Shown: positions 36,027 to 45,990, numbered from the stretch's first letter. The stretch is DNA of 64,000 bases from Bradyrhizobium erythrophlei (GCF_900129505.1 NZ_LT670818.1:4311001-4375000); one strand, 5' to 3'. The notes: a model not told the origin generated them from the letters alone. Numbers and translations: made by a program.

Positions 36027-37637
36027 CTAGGCCGATTTTGTCAGCGAGCGGTAGTCGAGCTGGCGGTGAAACCAGTAGACGTATCCGCCGATGCTCTTTT
36101 GCGAAGCGACGCTCAGATAGGGCTGGAACAGCGGAATTCTCGGCGCCTCGTCGTATCCCAGCGTGATCATTTGCTTGATCGTTGCTTCGTAAGCCGTTCG
36201 ATCTTCCTTGGCAGCGAGCGAACGGGCCTGGTCGATCAACTGGTCGAGCGCCGGGTTCTTGTAGCTCATCGTGTTGAACACAGCATTTTGGCCGTGGTAG
36301 GTGAAGAAGAAGAAATATTCGGGATAATCCAGCCAGCCGGAAAAGAAATTGATCATGAAGGGCATCGTCTTCTTCATCATCTCGCCGCGCCAGTTTGAAC
36401 CTGGGATCTTGTCGATCGTCGTTCTGATGTTGAGGGCCGCCAGGCTTTCCTGCACGAGAACGGCGATCGGCTCGCTCAGGGTGGCCTGACCCGCATCCAG
36501 CGAGATGGTGGTCTCAAAACCGTCGGCCATCCCGGCTTCGGCGAGCAGCGCCTTTGCCTTCACCAGATCGGTATTGTAGGCGGTCGGGCTCGGCCAGGTT
36601 GTGTCACCAGGCGTATTCGAGGCAGCGCCGAACAACGGCCTGGCTTCGCCGAACAGGACGGCGTCCATGATCTTCTGGTAGGGGATGGCGTAGGCCACGG
36701 CCTGACGGGCCCTGATGTTGTCGAATGGTGGCTTGGTGACGTTGAGCTCGATGCACCACATTCCGTTCGAGATTGGGGTGGACTGGACCGCGACGCTGCC
36801 TTTGGCCTTGAGCTCGGCAAAATCCTTGGTCGGCAGATCGAACGAGAAGTCGACGTCGCCGCGCTCGATCAATGCCCTGCGGTTTCCGGCCGAAGGCACA
36901 GTCCTCCAGATCACCCGTTTCATTTTCGGCAGCGGCCCGGATTTCCAGTCGTCGTTTCGCAGATAGAGGACCTCGGTGCCGGGCGTCCATTTTTCGACCT
37001 TGAACGCACCTCCACCCGCCGTGTTCGTCTTGGTGAATTCGAGGCCCCACGGATCCTTGGCGGTGCTGTTCTTCTTGACCAGCTCGGAGTTGTAAACCGC
37101 CGGCACAACGACGGCGATGTCCGGAAGCGTCAATGCGTCCGGCCTGACGAAATCGACGCGAAACGTGTGGTCATCGATCGCGGAAAACTGCTCGGGCTTG
37201 AGCAGGCTCCCCGCCGCCATCTGACTGGTTGGGAATCCACCGACCGACACCGCCCGGTCGAACGACCATTTGACGTCGGCGGATCTAACCGGGGTCCCGT
37301 CATGAAATGCCGCATCGCGGCGCAGGTGGAAAGTGATGCCCTTGGAGTCCACTTCCCATCGTTCCGCCAGCTCGGGCACGATCGCATTCTGATCATACGA
37401 TCGCGAGCTATCAGCCAGCGTCTTGACCCCGTAGCCGACCAGCCGATCGTAGCAGTTCCACGCCACTTCATATCCCGGCCGATTGGTGCCGACGCCCTGG
37501 ACGTCGAGGTTGTTCGGACCGCTTTCCGAGATGACGACGAGTGTCTCCTGCCTAGACTGCGCAAAAACGTCCGAGACATCCAGAAGTGCGGTAAACCCCG
37601 CTATGGTGGTGGATTTCAGAAAATCCCTTCTGTGCAT
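36027..37637 (-). CDS. Family 5 (peptide/nickel-type) ABC substrate-binding protein, Tat-exported
   Basis: 536 residues. MHRRDFLKSTTIAGFTALL is a twin-arginine signal. The body follows the DppA/OppA pattern: VPELAERWEVDSKGITFHLR, AAFHDGTPVRSADVKWSFDR, GGGAFKVEKWTPG, RQAVAYAIPYQKIMDAVL, SPTAYNTDLVKAKALLAEAG. No permease or ATPase genes of the family 5 transporter are beside it, so it may use an unlinked transporter. It is the last gene of the leftward run that begins with the amidohydrolase at 45836. Confidence 0.86.
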   Translation of the reverse strand: MHRRDFLKSTTIAGFTALLDVSDVFAQSRQETLVVISESGPNNLDVQGVGTNRPGYEVAWNCYDRLVGYGVKTLADSSRSYDQNAIVPELAERWEVDSKGITFHLRRDAAFHDGTPVRSADVKWSFDRAVSVGGFPTSQMAAGSLLKPEQFSAIDDHTFRVDFVRPDALTLPDIAVVVPAVYNSELVKKNSTAKDPWGLEFTKTNTAGGGAFKVEKWTPGTEVLYLRNDDWKSGPLPKMKRVIWRTVPSAGNRRALIERGDVDFSFDLPTKDFAELKAKGSVAVQSTPISNGMWCIELNVTKPPFDNIRARQAVAYAIPYQKIMDAVLFGEARPLFGAASNTPGDTTWPSPTAYNTDLVKAKALLAEAGMADGFETTISLDAGQATLSEPIAVLVQESLAALNIRTTIDKIPGSNWRGEMMKKTMPFMINFFSGWLDYPEYFFFFTYHGQNAVFNTMSYKNPALDQLIDQARSLAAKEDRTAYEATIKQMITLGYDEAPRIPLFQPYLSVASQKSIGGYVYWFHRQLDYRSLTKSA

Positions 37638-37701
37638 CGCCTATATTCCTTCTTGGTTGATTCCGGAGTGAGCCGGCCAGCGCGACTCGCCCAATGGTCA
37701 G

Positions 37702-38557
37702 CTAAACCATGGTCAACAATTCGTTCGCGGCCTTGACCAGCGCACCATCCGGCCTCTGGAGTTCGGAGAGGATCGAGAAGTGATCGGCACCGGCGATCGG
37801 CAGGATCGCTCCCGGCGCGCCGGCTGCCGCGCGTTTGTCGTGCAGCTTGAGCGAAATCATGGACGAGAGCCGGCAGTTCGTTGCTGCCGAACGACAATGT
37901 CAGGGGCTTTTGCACCGGCTCAAGACGCAACGGCGACAGGGTCTCGATCTCCTTGTCGTTGAGATTGAGCGCCTTGTTGAGGCCGGTCTCTCGCAAAGGA
38001 GCGAGTTCATAAACTCCGGAGACGGCAAGGCCCGCGACGATGCCGGGATGGCCGAGATGGAGCGCGGCTAGCTGCGCTCCCGCGGACCATCCCGCGATGA
38101 CAAGGGGACCGGCGATTCCGTGCTCCTGGCCATGCGCGACGAGCCAGTCGATCGCCACACCGATCTCGGCGACGATCTGCGTAAGGCTCGCTTGCGGTGC
38201 CAGGGAATAACCGGGTATCGCGACCGACCATCCAGCGGCGGCGAGGCCTTCGGCCATGCAGGCGAAGACCTCGCGGGAGTTGCGCTGCCAGTACCCGCCA
38301 TGCAGAAAGATCAGACAAGGCGCGGTGTTGTTCTGCGACGGATAAAGATCGAACGCGGTTCGTTCGGAGACGTCGGCATAAGCGAGATCGAGCTTCGCAC
38401 TGTGGCTGCCGCGGTAGATGGCCGAGTCGCGGTTGTGCTGCTCGATCCAGCGAGCGCTGTCGGCAACCGCGGCATTGTTGTCGTAGGCGGCGTCTCGCGC
38501 CGCCTGGTCGAGCGATGCCCAGCGATGCCTGGGATCTTCGGGAAGCGAAGACTCCAT
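37702..38557 (-). pseudogene. Alpha/beta hydrolase (arylformamidase-like) with a C-terminal frameshift
   Basis: The first 225 or so codons are a good alpha/beta hydrolase: HGGYWQRNSREVF oxyanion motif, GWSAGAQLAAL nucleophile elbow and VSGVYELAPL. After SFGSNELPAL the reading frame leaves the family, but another frame continues with SLKLHDKRAAAGAPGAILPI, AGADHFSILSELQRPDGALV, carrying the missing catalytic His, and ends at 37702. One indel near 37850 therefore separates the nucleophile from the His. It is either a recent pseudogene or a sequencing error. Homologues hydrolyse N-formyl or carbamoyl compounds, which suits the N-heterocycle cluster. Confidence 0.75.
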
Positions 38558-38620
38558 GTCAGCACCGGGGAACGGGGGACCCGTCGGGGGGCCCCCAATT
38601 CGGTGTCATTCCGGGGCACA

Positions 38621-40033
38621 TCAACCGGCTTTGCTCGCCACGACGGATGCGGACGTCACGCGACTGCCGAGGCCGAGATAGACCGCGCCGGATACCACGA
38701 TCCCAAACAGCCAGCTCAGATCGGCCCCGGCCAGCAGACCCGTGGACACCGGCCCTTGCAGCGCACCGACCAGGCCGTCTTCCACCGACCATCCGGCGAT
38801 CAACCCCGCCAGAAATGCGATGATTCCGCTCCAGTTGATGTCGCCATAGGCGCTGGTCTCCGGCGACCGGTAGAGTTCCGCGATATCGATCTGTCCCTTT
38901 CGCTTGAGAAAGAAATCGGCCAGCACGACTCCTGCCCATGGGCTCATCCACAGCAGCAGGCTGATCATCCAGTTGTCGAACGCCTTGGCAAAGGACGGCG
39001 CGAAGATGAAGTACAGCGTCACCGCGTAGCCGGCAGCGCCGACGATCGACGCCAGCGCGACGCGCGACAAATTCAGTCCCGCGCTGAGCGCGGCCAACGC
39101 CGCCGAATACACATTGAGAATGTTGGTGGCGATTGGTCCGTGGAGAACCATCAGCAGTACCAGGATGCTGACGGGACCGCCGAACACGGCGCTGACCATC
39201 TTCGCCGGATCAGTGTCCAGGGTCGTGCTTGCGATGGTCGCGCCCAGAATGGCAAGCCAGACCGTGGGGACGAACATGCCGACATAGCTGTACCAGAACA
39301 CGGAGCTCGAGGGGACGCTGCGGGGCACGAACCTCGAATAATCCGACGCCCAGGTGACCCATGAAATTCCCCAGCCGACGCCGATCGCAGTCATCAGCAA
39401 CGTTATCATCGCAAGATGAGCGCCGGGCGGCAGCGTGCTGGCGAGGCTCCAGTTGACGACGCCGGGACGCGTCCATGCCAGAAAGCTCATCAGCACCATG
39501 ATCGCGATGGTTACGGGTACGGTGTATTTCTCGAAAGTCCGGATGGCATAGAAGCCATAGACGCCGATGCCCACCTGCAGCACCATCACCAGCGTGATGA
39601 TGACGATCTCGATCAGCCATGTGTCGGGAACGCCGAACTGGCCGAGAATGGCAACCGCGATCTTGACTGGGAAATAGGTGTTTACCCCGATCCAGCACAG
39701 CGTCATCAGGAACATCAGGATGCTTGGCAGATAGGCCCCGCGAACTCCGAATGCCGAGCGGCTCAGAACCATCTGATTGACGCCGGTCTTGTGGCCCATC
39801 ACGGTGAAGGCGGCAAAGATCGCGCAGCCGACCAGGTTTCCGATCACGATGACCGCGATGGTCTCCCAAAGACCCAGTTTGAGGATGATGCCAAGCGCGC
39901 CCAGCGCCCAGTTGACCGGCGCGATGTTCGCGCCCGCCCAGATCCACATCTGCTGCGGTCCAGTCGAATCCCGGTCGGCGTCCGGGATGGGCTCGATGCT
40001 ATGAACGTCAGCACGAAGTTCGGAATCACTCAT
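38621..40033 (-). CDS. NCS1-family nucleobase/allantoin:cation symporter
   Basis: 470 residues with about 12 hydrophobic helices. NCS1 landmarks are the amphipathic N-terminal WIWAGANIAPVNWALGALGI, VMGHKTGVNQMVLSRSAFGV, the conserved WASDYSRFVP, and LLLWMSPWAGVVLADFFLKR. The family imports purines, cytosine, allantoin, hydantoins, thiamine and related N-heterocycles with Na+ or H+. It follows the molybdenum hydroxylase genes, so its substrate is likely the compound hydroxylated by that enzyme. Confidence 0.88.
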   Translation of the reverse strand: MSDSELRADVHSIEPIPDADRDSTGPQQMWIWAGANIAPVNWALGALGIILKLGLWETIAVIVIGNLVGCAIFAAFTVMGHKTGVNQMVLSRSAFGVRGAYLPSILMFLMTLCWIGVNTYFPVKIAVAILGQFGVPDTWLIEIVIITLVMVLQVGIGVYGFYAIRTFEKYTVPVTIAIMVLMSFLAWTRPGVVNWSLASTLPPGAHLAMITLLMTAIGVGWGISWVTWASDYSRFVPRSVPSSSVFWYSYVGMFVPTVWLAILGATIASTTLDTDPAKMVSAVFGGPVSILVLLMVLHGPIATNILNVYSAALAALSAGLNLSRVALASIVGAAGYAVTLYFIFAPSFAKAFDNWMISLLLWMSPWAGVVLADFFLKRKGQIDIAELYRSPETSAYGDINWSGIIAFLAGLIAGWSVEDGLVGALQGPVSTGLLAGADLSWLFGIVVSGAVYLGLGSRVTSASVVASKAG

Positions 40034-40103
40034 GATGTACCCCTCTCGATGCTACAGTCATTCCCTCCGAAAAATATGCATGAACCGTACCAGTGACGTT
40101 TTC

Positions 40104-41306
40104 TTAGTCGTTGCGGTGTCCTCGCAGTTGCAGAAGGAGACGCCGGATACGTCGGCGCACAACGTCGCCCAGAAGGGTGAGTGCGTTTAGCGAATGCGGG
40201 CGTGATGTGCGGCCACTGTCCGGCGGCAGCCCGGATAATGCGTGGTCAAGGTTGCGCGCGAAGTCGGCGGTCATTCGCTCGGCGAGGTCGCTGACCAGCC
40301 CGGGACGCGCGAACTGGGCCAGCATGCCGCGAAGACTGTAGTCGATCGAGAATATGACCTGCGTGGCGCCTTGCCCGAGCGGTACGAGGCGATAGCGGAT
40401 CTCGCCCTGCGTCGACGATCGGCTGCGACGGTCGTTGCCAATCCCGACGATCCGCCCCGACCATGTTGCGGGGTCGCGCTCGATGCGCGCCGCGCCCTGG
40501 AATTTCGCCGAGATCGGTCCGAGCATGACCAGGATCGCGCCGTCGACGCGCTCGGGCGTGGCAGTGCCGGTCAGCGACGCGCCGGGCAGGCAGGCTGCGA
40601 CGGCCGCCGGATCGCCGAAGAATTCAAAGACCCTTCGAGGTGGATGCTGAATCTCGAATTGCCGCTCAAAAATGGTCTCCGGCGTGAAATCCCGGATCGG
40701 CATTGACGCATCGCCTGCGCCGGACGCCTCGGTTCTCGCCGCCGGTATCGCGACCTGACCGGTCGGCCTTCCCGGGCCGTGGCCCGATCCCGCGGGGCCG
40801 AGACAGTTGCGGCCGGCGCCGACGATCGGCGCTACGCCGCGCTCGCGCCGTGCTTGGATCACGGACCGGATCGCCCGAACGATTCCTACATAGCCGGTGC
40901 AGCGGCAGAGGTTTCCACTCATGCCGACGCGGATGCCGCGCTCGTCGGCCGTCGGCAGTCGCAGCACGAGATCGCGCGCGGAAACCAGCATGCCCGGCGT
41001 GCAGTAGCCGCACTGGAGCGCATGTTCGCGCGCAAATGCGGTGCGGAGCTCGATCATGATCTCGTCATCATCGAGACCCTCGATGGTCGTGACCTGCGCC
41101 CCCTCGCAGGCGACCGCATAGGTAATGCAGGACCGCGCCGGTACATCATCGAGCAACAGGGTGCAGGCGCCGCATACGCCGTGTTCGCAGCCGAGGTGGG
41201 TGCCGGTGAGATTGAGCCCGTCGCGCAAGAAATCCGCGAGGTGCGTGCGCGGCTCGACGGCAGCACTCACTTTGCGGGTATTGACGGTCAAGCTGATCAT
41301 CGACAC
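40104..41306 (-). CDS. Molybdenum hydroxylase 2Fe-2S subunit fused to a CoxG-like domain
   Basis: 400 residues. Residues 1-160 are the two-cluster 2Fe-2S subunit: Cys40, 45, 48, 60 (GCEHGVCGACTLLL) and Cys99, 102, 134, 136 (CGYCTPGM, GNLCRCTGYV). A Gly/Ala/Pro linker (about 160-210) leads to a CoxG/SRPBCC domain: FEFFGDPAAVAACLPGASLT, VMLGPISAKFQGAARIERD, SIDYSLRGMLAQFARPGLVS. CoxG normally is a separate membrane-anchoring or recruitment factor for CO-dehydrogenase-type enzymes. The 9- and 4-base overlaps with the next two genes show tight coupling. Confidence 0.87.
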   Translation of the reverse strand: MSMISLTVNTRKVSAAVEPRTHLADFLRDGLNLTGTHLGCEHGVCGACTLLLDDVPARSCITYAVACEGAQVTTIEGLDDDEIMIELRTAFAREHALQCGYCTPGMLVSARDLVLRLPTADERGIRVGMSGNLCRCTGYVGIVRAIRSVIQARRERGVAPIVGAGRNCLGPAGSGHGPGRPTGQVAIPAARTEASGAGDASMPIRDFTPETIFERQFEIQHPPRRVFEFFGDPAAVAACLPGASLTGTATPERVDGAILVMLGPISAKFQGAARIERDPATWSGRIVGIGNDRRSRSSTQGEIRYRLVPLGQGATQVIFSIDYSLRGMLAQFARPGLVSDLAERMTADFARNLDHALSGLPPDSGRTSRPHSLNALTLLGDVVRRRIRRLLLQLRGHRND

Positions 41307-42145
41307 GCCGCCGCATCATGGATGGCCCGGCGCAAGGCCGTCACGTGAATGTGGCGGGCGGCGCCGTGCGAAACGCCCGCCTTGACCAGGATCGCATCGG
41401 CGATCCAGGAGTCGAAATGGTGTTCGAAATCCGAGGTAACACGTCCGCCGAAGAGCGATGCCGCATCGGCACCGGTCAGGACGACAGGCGCCGCGTCGAG
41501 CGCACCGACCACGGCGCGCGCCGTCGCCAGTTCTGGATCGATCAAAACGGCGCCGATCGCATGGGCGAATTCACCGGTCTTGCGGCAGGCCTTGAAAAAA
41601 CCAAATCGGGCCGACGGCGTCATCGCGGGTATCCGCACCGCCTCCACCATTTCGCCGGGCCGCAGGCAGGATTCGAGTGCGCCGACGATGAACTGCTCCA
41701 CCGGAAGCTGGCGAGCGCTCGATCGGCTGCGCAACGAAACCGTTGCGCCGAGCGCCGACAGGGCAGACACCCAGTCGGCGGCGGGATCGGCGTGGCTCAG
41801 CGAGCCGCCGATCGTGCCGCGATTGCGGACGGCCCGGTAGGCAATGCCGGCGGCGACCCGCGCCATCGCTCCCTGCGTCACATCCGGTATTCGTCCGTCT
41901 TCGATATCGCTGTGGGTGACGCACGCGCCGAGCACGAGGTCGTCGCCGATGCGGGAGGCCTGCTTGAGTTCATCGAGGCTCGAGATATCGATCATCAGAT
42001 CGGGTTCGACCAGCCGCAGGTTGAGCATCGGGCCCAACGACTGGCCGCCGGCAATGATCTTGCCGACGCGATCGGTCTGCCCAACCAGTGCGAGCGCCGC
42101 AGCCAGGTCGCCAGGACGTTCATACGCGAACACAGCCGCCTTCAT
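41297..42145 (-). CDS. Molybdenum hydroxylase FAD-binding medium subunit (CoxM-like)
   Basis: 282 residues. AGGQSLGPMLNLRLVEPDLM is the FAD pyrophosphate loop, and GGSLSHADPAADW the second FAD motif. A CO-dehydrogenase-flavoprotein C-terminal domain follows (FGFFKACRKTGEFAHAIGAV). It passes electrons from the 2Fe-2S clusters to an acceptor. It overlaps the large subunit gene by 4 bases and the 2Fe-2S gene by 10. Confidence 0.88.
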   Translation of the reverse strand: MKAAVFAYERPGDLAAALALVGQTDRVGKIIAGGQSLGPMLNLRLVEPDLMIDISSLDELKQASRIGDDLVLGACVTHSDIEDGRIPDVTQGAMARVAAGIAYRAVRNRGTIGGSLSHADPAADWVSALSALGATVSLRSRSSARQLPVEQFIVGALESCLRPGEMVEAVRIPAMTPSARFGFFKACRKTGEFAHAIGAVLIDPELATARAVVGALDAAPVVLTGADAASLFGGRVTSDFEHHFDSWIADAILVKAGVSHGAARHIHVTALRRAIHDAAACR

Positions 42146-44529
42146 GCTGCGGGCCTTTGACGCTCGCGCGCCGCGAGAATGGCTTCGACCAGCCGGCGCG
42201 GCGAGATCGGCGAATGCAGAACCTGGACGCCCAACGGTCGCAATGCATCGTTCACGGCGTTGGCGATGGCGGCCGGCGGCGCGATCGCGCCGCCTTCGCC
42301 GATGCCCTTGACGCCGAACATGGTGTAAGGCGAGGGCGTTTCCAGATGATCGAGCCGTGGTTCGGGCACCTCGGTCGGTCCCGGCAGCAGATAATCGGCA
42401 AGCGTCGTCGCGAGCGGCTGGCCCGCCGCATCGAACGGCATTTCCTCGTAGAGCGCGGTGCCGATGCCCTGGGCGAGACCGCCGAAGATCTGGCCGTCGA
42501 CGATCATCGGGTTGACCAGCACGCCGCCATCCTCGACGATCACATAATCGAGGATTTCCACATCACCGAGATCGGGATCGACCGCGACGGTGACGGCATG
42601 CGTCGCATAGCTGAACGTGCCGCTGTCGCGCCGCGGCTTGTAGCCGCTGGTGACTTCGAGGCCGCCGGGATCGACATCGCCGGGCAGATCCTGCGGACGG
42701 CGATACCAGGTGTGGGCGATCTCGGCCAGGCCGATGCTGCTGTTCGGGCCGCGGACGCGGCCGTCGCGCAGCACCACCGACTCCGGATCAAGCTGCAGCA
42801 GTTTAGCGCCGATCTGCTTTGCGCGTTCGGCGAGTTCGGCGCAGGCGGTCGCGACGGCCCCGCCGGCCATCACCATCGAGCGCGAGCCCCAGGTGCCGGT
42901 CGAGTAGGGTGTGATGGCGGTATCGCCGTGCACGACGCGTATCCTTGCCGTGTCGATGCCGAGAATCTCGTGGGCGACCTGGGCGAGCGTCGTTTCGAGG
43001 CCCTGGCCGTGGGAATGCACGCCGACCCGGATCTCGAGGCCGCCATCAGGCGTCATGCGCGCGTTGGCCTGTTCATATCCGGGGACCATCGGAATGCCCC
43101 ATCCGGCATAAACCGACGTGCCATGGGCAGCCTGTTCGCAATAGATCGAGACGCCGGTGCCGATCAGGCGCCCGTCGGGCTCTTCGCGCTGTTGACGTTC
43201 CCGTATCGCCGGAATATTCATCATCGACGCGGCGCGCCGCATGGCTTCCGGATAATCGCCGCTGTCGAAATGCTTGTTGGTGATGTTGTCGAACGGCATC
43301 TCGTGCGGAGCAACGAGGTTGCGCAGTCGAACCTCGACCGGCTCGAGACCGGCTTCCGCCGCCACCGCGTCCAGCATGATCTCGAGCGCAAAGCAGACGC
43401 CGGTACGCGCTACGCCGCGATAGGGCAGGATCGGGCACTTGTTAGTGGCCGCAGAAAACGTCCGGCAGCGATAGGCCGGCATCCGATAGGGGCCCGGCAG
43501 GATGCTGGCGACTTGTGCCGCCTCGAGGCAGGCGGAAAAGGGATATGAGGAGTAGGCGCCCGAATCCACCGTGGCCTCGCAGTCGATCCCCCGCAACGTG
43601 CCGTCGCGCTCGGCAAAGACCGTGATCTTGTAGTGATGCTCGCGGCAATTTGCGCTCGCCGTCAGATGCTCGCGGCGGTCCTCGATCCAGCGCACCGGAT
43701 GACCCTTGCGCATGGTGAGCCAGGCGAGACAGACCTCTTCGGGCAGCAGTATGCCTTTATGGCCGAAGCCGCCGCCAATATCCGGCGATACGATCCGGAT
43801 CTTGCCCTGCTCCATCTCCAGGCAGTCGGCGAGGCCGTTGCGCACGATGTGCGGCATCTGGGCGCCGGTATAGAGCGTGAGCTGATCGAGGCGGTGATCG
43901 AAAGTCGCGACCACGCCGCGTCCTTCGAGCGGCGACATGCATTGCCGGGCGGTGGATATTTCGCGTGTTACCTTGATCGGCGAATCCAGAGCGGAAGCGA
44001 TGTCGACTTCGAAGCCGCTTTCGAGGAAAACATTGTCGCCCCAGTGTTCGTGGACCAGGGTCGTACCCGCTTGCCGGGCCTGCAGCATGTCGTGGACGGC
44101 CGGAAGTTCGTCGAAATCCAGCGTCACCGAAGCGGCGATATCCTCGGCCTCGGCCCGCGTCGGCGCCACGCACATGGCGACCAGTTCCCCGACATGGCGT
44201 ACCTTGCCCGATGCCAGAACCGGCTGCTCCGAAATCTTGAATCCGGGTAATCCGGAGACGGCACGGATCGGTTTCACGCCAACGAGGTCGTCGGCTGTGA
44301 ACACGGCGTTTCGAAACCGCTCCGGCACGGTAATCGAGTTGATCCGGGCGTGCGCGAGCGGGCTGCGCACGAAGGCTACGTCCTGCAGGCCGGCAAGCCG
44401 GATGTCGGCCACGAACTGGCCGCGTCCGCGCATCAGACGATCGTCTTCCTTGCGCTGCATCCGCGCCCCGACCCCTTGCTCGGGGGTAGGGGCCGACTCG
44501 GGACGGTCCTTCCCTTCAAGGTTGGACAT
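42142..44529 (-). CDS. Molybdenum hydroxylase large (molybdopterin) subunit
   Basis: 795 residues of the xanthine dehydrogenase/CoxL superfamily. Motifs: GGGFGHKGILLPEEV near 255, PYRGVARTGVCFALE (cofactor loop, without the CoxL cysteine loop of true CO dehydrogenase), VGVHSHGQGLETTLAQVAHE, TGTWGSRSMVMAGGAV and GIGEGGAIAPPAAIANAVND carrying the catalytic Glu. Such enzymes hydroxylate electron-poor carbons of purines, pyridines and aldehydes using water. The start could also be the ATG at 44460. The substrate is probably a nitrogen heterocycle, given the NCS1 permease and amidohydrolase neighbours. Confidence 0.88.
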   Translation of the reverse strand: MSNLEGKDRPESAPTPEQGVGARMQRKEDDRLMRGRGQFVADIRLAGLQDVAFVRSPLAHARINSITVPERFRNAVFTADDLVGVKPIRAVSGLPGFKISEQPVLASGKVRHVGELVAMCVAPTRAEAEDIAASVTLDFDELPAVHDMLQARQAGTTLVHEHWGDNVFLESGFEVDIASALDSPIKVTREISTARQCMSPLEGRGVVATFDHRLDQLTLYTGAQMPHIVRNGLADCLEMEQGKIRIVSPDIGGGFGHKGILLPEEVCLAWLTMRKGHPVRWIEDRREHLTASANCREHHYKITVFAERDGTLRGIDCEATVDSGAYSSYPFSACLEAAQVASILPGPYRMPAYRCRTFSAATNKCPILPYRGVARTGVCFALEIMLDAVAAEAGLEPVEVRLRNLVAPHEMPFDNITNKHFDSGDYPEAMRRAASMMNIPAIRERQQREEPDGRLIGTGVSIYCEQAAHGTSVYAGWGIPMVPGYEQANARMTPDGGLEIRVGVHSHGQGLETTLAQVAHEILGIDTARIRVVHGDTAITPYSTGTWGSRSMVMAGGAVATACAELAERAKQIGAKLLQLDPESVVLRDGRVRGPNSSIGLAEIAHTWYRRPQDLPGDVDPGGLEVTSGYKPRRDSGTFSYATHAVTVAVDPDLGDVEILDYVIVEDGGVLVNPMIVDGQIFGGLAQGIGTALYEEMPFDAAGQPLATTLADYLLPGPTEVPEPRLDHLETPSPYTMFGVKGIGEGGAIAPPAAIANAVNDALRPLGVQVLHSPISPRRLVEAILAARERQRPAA

Positions 44530-44558
44530 CGAATCCGCTTCGAGCTTTGCGCATGGCG

Positions 44559-45836
44559 TCAGGCGGCCACGGCGCGTGGAAGGATCGGGGCCGTCGCGTC
44601 GTGACGCGTGCCGGCACGCAGGCAGAACGCCGGCTGCAACAGGCTGTCGGCAATGACTTCGGTCTTTTCATTGTCCCGAAGGATGTAACGGCCGGGCTGT
44701 TCGACCAGGACGCTGATATCGGCATCGACCCCGGGGCGCAGGGTGCCGATCTCGCCGGACAATCCGAGCAACTCCGCCGGATGCGAGGTGACCATCGGCA
44801 CGACCTGTTCGAGCGTAAGCCCCAGCGCCATCATCGAGCTCATGGCCTGCACCAGACTGAATTTCGCCTGCCCGGCGAAAGGATGATTTTCGTCATCGGC
44901 AGCTTCGTCGGGGGTGCCCGCCGGCGCCGGCACATGGGTGTTGTAGCCGTGGATATCGGCGCCGAGCGTGGTCGGGACGATGCCGGCGGCGATCGCCTTG
45001 CGCGCGAGGCGGTACGAAAAATGGCTGCCATGGCCGACATCGACCCGCAATCCGCGGTCGAGCGCAGCCCGGATGACCGGGTGCACCTCGCCCTCGCGAT
45101 TGACGAAGCCGCCGGGATGACGCGTGAACGGGTGCGCCAGCACATCACCGGACCGAAGCAGCGGGATGACGCGCGTGAGAATGGTATCGACGTCCTCGCC
45201 GTTGGTTCCGCTTTCGGGCAGGCCCCACAGCTGTCCGAAGTGAACATAGACCGGCAGGTCGGAGCGGCGTCCAATCTCGGCGGCCATCTCGATCACGCGG
45301 ATGCCCCACCGTGCGAAGCCGCCGATCTCGGCGTGCGCCTTGATGCCGCGAACCAGGTCGCGGTTGGCATTCGCCGCCTTGACGGTCGCATCGATATCGA
45401 CGCAATCAGGGCGATACAGATTGGGATAGTAATGACCCTCCAGCCCGCCGACGAGATAGGCCGAGAGAAATGCATAGGTGCGCGACTGGGCTTTTTCGGC
45501 GATGAAATGCCGGAAGCCGGGCAATGTCATGCAGGAGGGACCGCCCTGGTCGACGAGCGTCGTCACACCCGATTGGACGCCCACCATGTCGGCGTTTACG
45601 CCGAAGCGTCCCGTCACATATTGATAGACATGCGCATGGGTATCGATCAGGCCGGGCAGAACGATCTTGTTCGAGACGTCGACGACCTCCCTGGCGCTGG
45701 CCGGCAGGATGTCGGACTGGACCGCGGCGATCTTGCCGCCGCGAATGGCGACATCCTTCAGGCCGTCGATGCCCGAGGCCGGATCGATCACGCGACCTCC
45801 GCGCAACAGCAAGTCAAAGGTGGTGCTTACTGACAT
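44559..45836 (-). CDS. Amidohydrolase-superfamily metallohydrolase (dihydroorotase-like)
   Basis: 425 residues from the ATG at 45836, preceded by GAGGAG. Metal ligands are visible: LPGLIDTHAHVYQYV, Lys in RGIKAHAEIGGF (candidate carboxylated Lys), His in VYVHFGQL, His in VLAHPFTRH and Asp in LGADIHGYNTH. An N-terminal beta-sandwich (LLLRGGRVIDPASGIDGLKD) and its C-terminal return complete the fold. The family opens cyclic amides or removes acyl groups. As first gene of the leftward run, next to the molybdenum hydroxylase, ring opening of a hydroxylated heterocycle is plausible. Confidence 0.85.
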   Translation of the reverse strand: MSVSTTFDLLLRGGRVIDPASGIDGLKDVAIRGGKIAAVQSDILPASAREVVDVSNKIVLPGLIDTHAHVYQYVTGRFGVNADMVGVQSGVTTLVDQGGPSCMTLPGFRHFIAEKAQSRTYAFLSAYLVGGLEGHYYPNLYRPDCVDIDATVKAANANRDLVRGIKAHAEIGGFARWGIRVIEMAAEIGRRSDLPVYVHFGQLWGLPESGTNGEDVDTILTRVIPLLRSGDVLAHPFTRHPGGFVNREGEVHPVIRAALDRGLRVDVGHGSHFSYRLARKAIAAGIVPTTLGADIHGYNTHVPAPAGTPDEAADDENHPFAGQAKFSLVQAMSSMMALGLTLEQVVPMVTSHPAELLGLSGEIGTLRPGVDADISVLVEQPGRYILRDNEKTEVIADSLLQPAFCLRAGTRHDATAPILPRAVAA

Positions 45837-45882
45837 GATCGGCTCCTCACTTAAATCCATCGCCGTTGCGGGCGCGTCAACC

Positions 45883-45906
45883 AATTACGAAGTATGCTCC
45901 GTAATT
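45883..45906. promoter_or_regulatory. MarR operator copy 1
   Basis: A 24-base inverted repeat, AATTACGAAG...CTCCGTAATT with 7-base perfect outer arms, lies between the divergent amidohydrolase and MarR genes. It shares AATT-x-CGAAG-x-A-x-GCT-x-CGTA with the site at 46589. It could repress both divergent promoters. Confidence 0.7.
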
Positions 45907-45990
45907 TTCGTTTGGCAAGGCGAGCAAGCTTCATGCCCTCGGGGTGCTAAAAATTAGTGCAGACTCGCGACAACGACTGAGCGACGGAAG

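Noticed and set aside
36027..45836. Long plus-strand open frames across 38120-42160 and 42088-45833
   Set aside because: They are antisense shadows of the high-GC leftward genes, with low-complexity Arg/Gly/Asp content and no domains.
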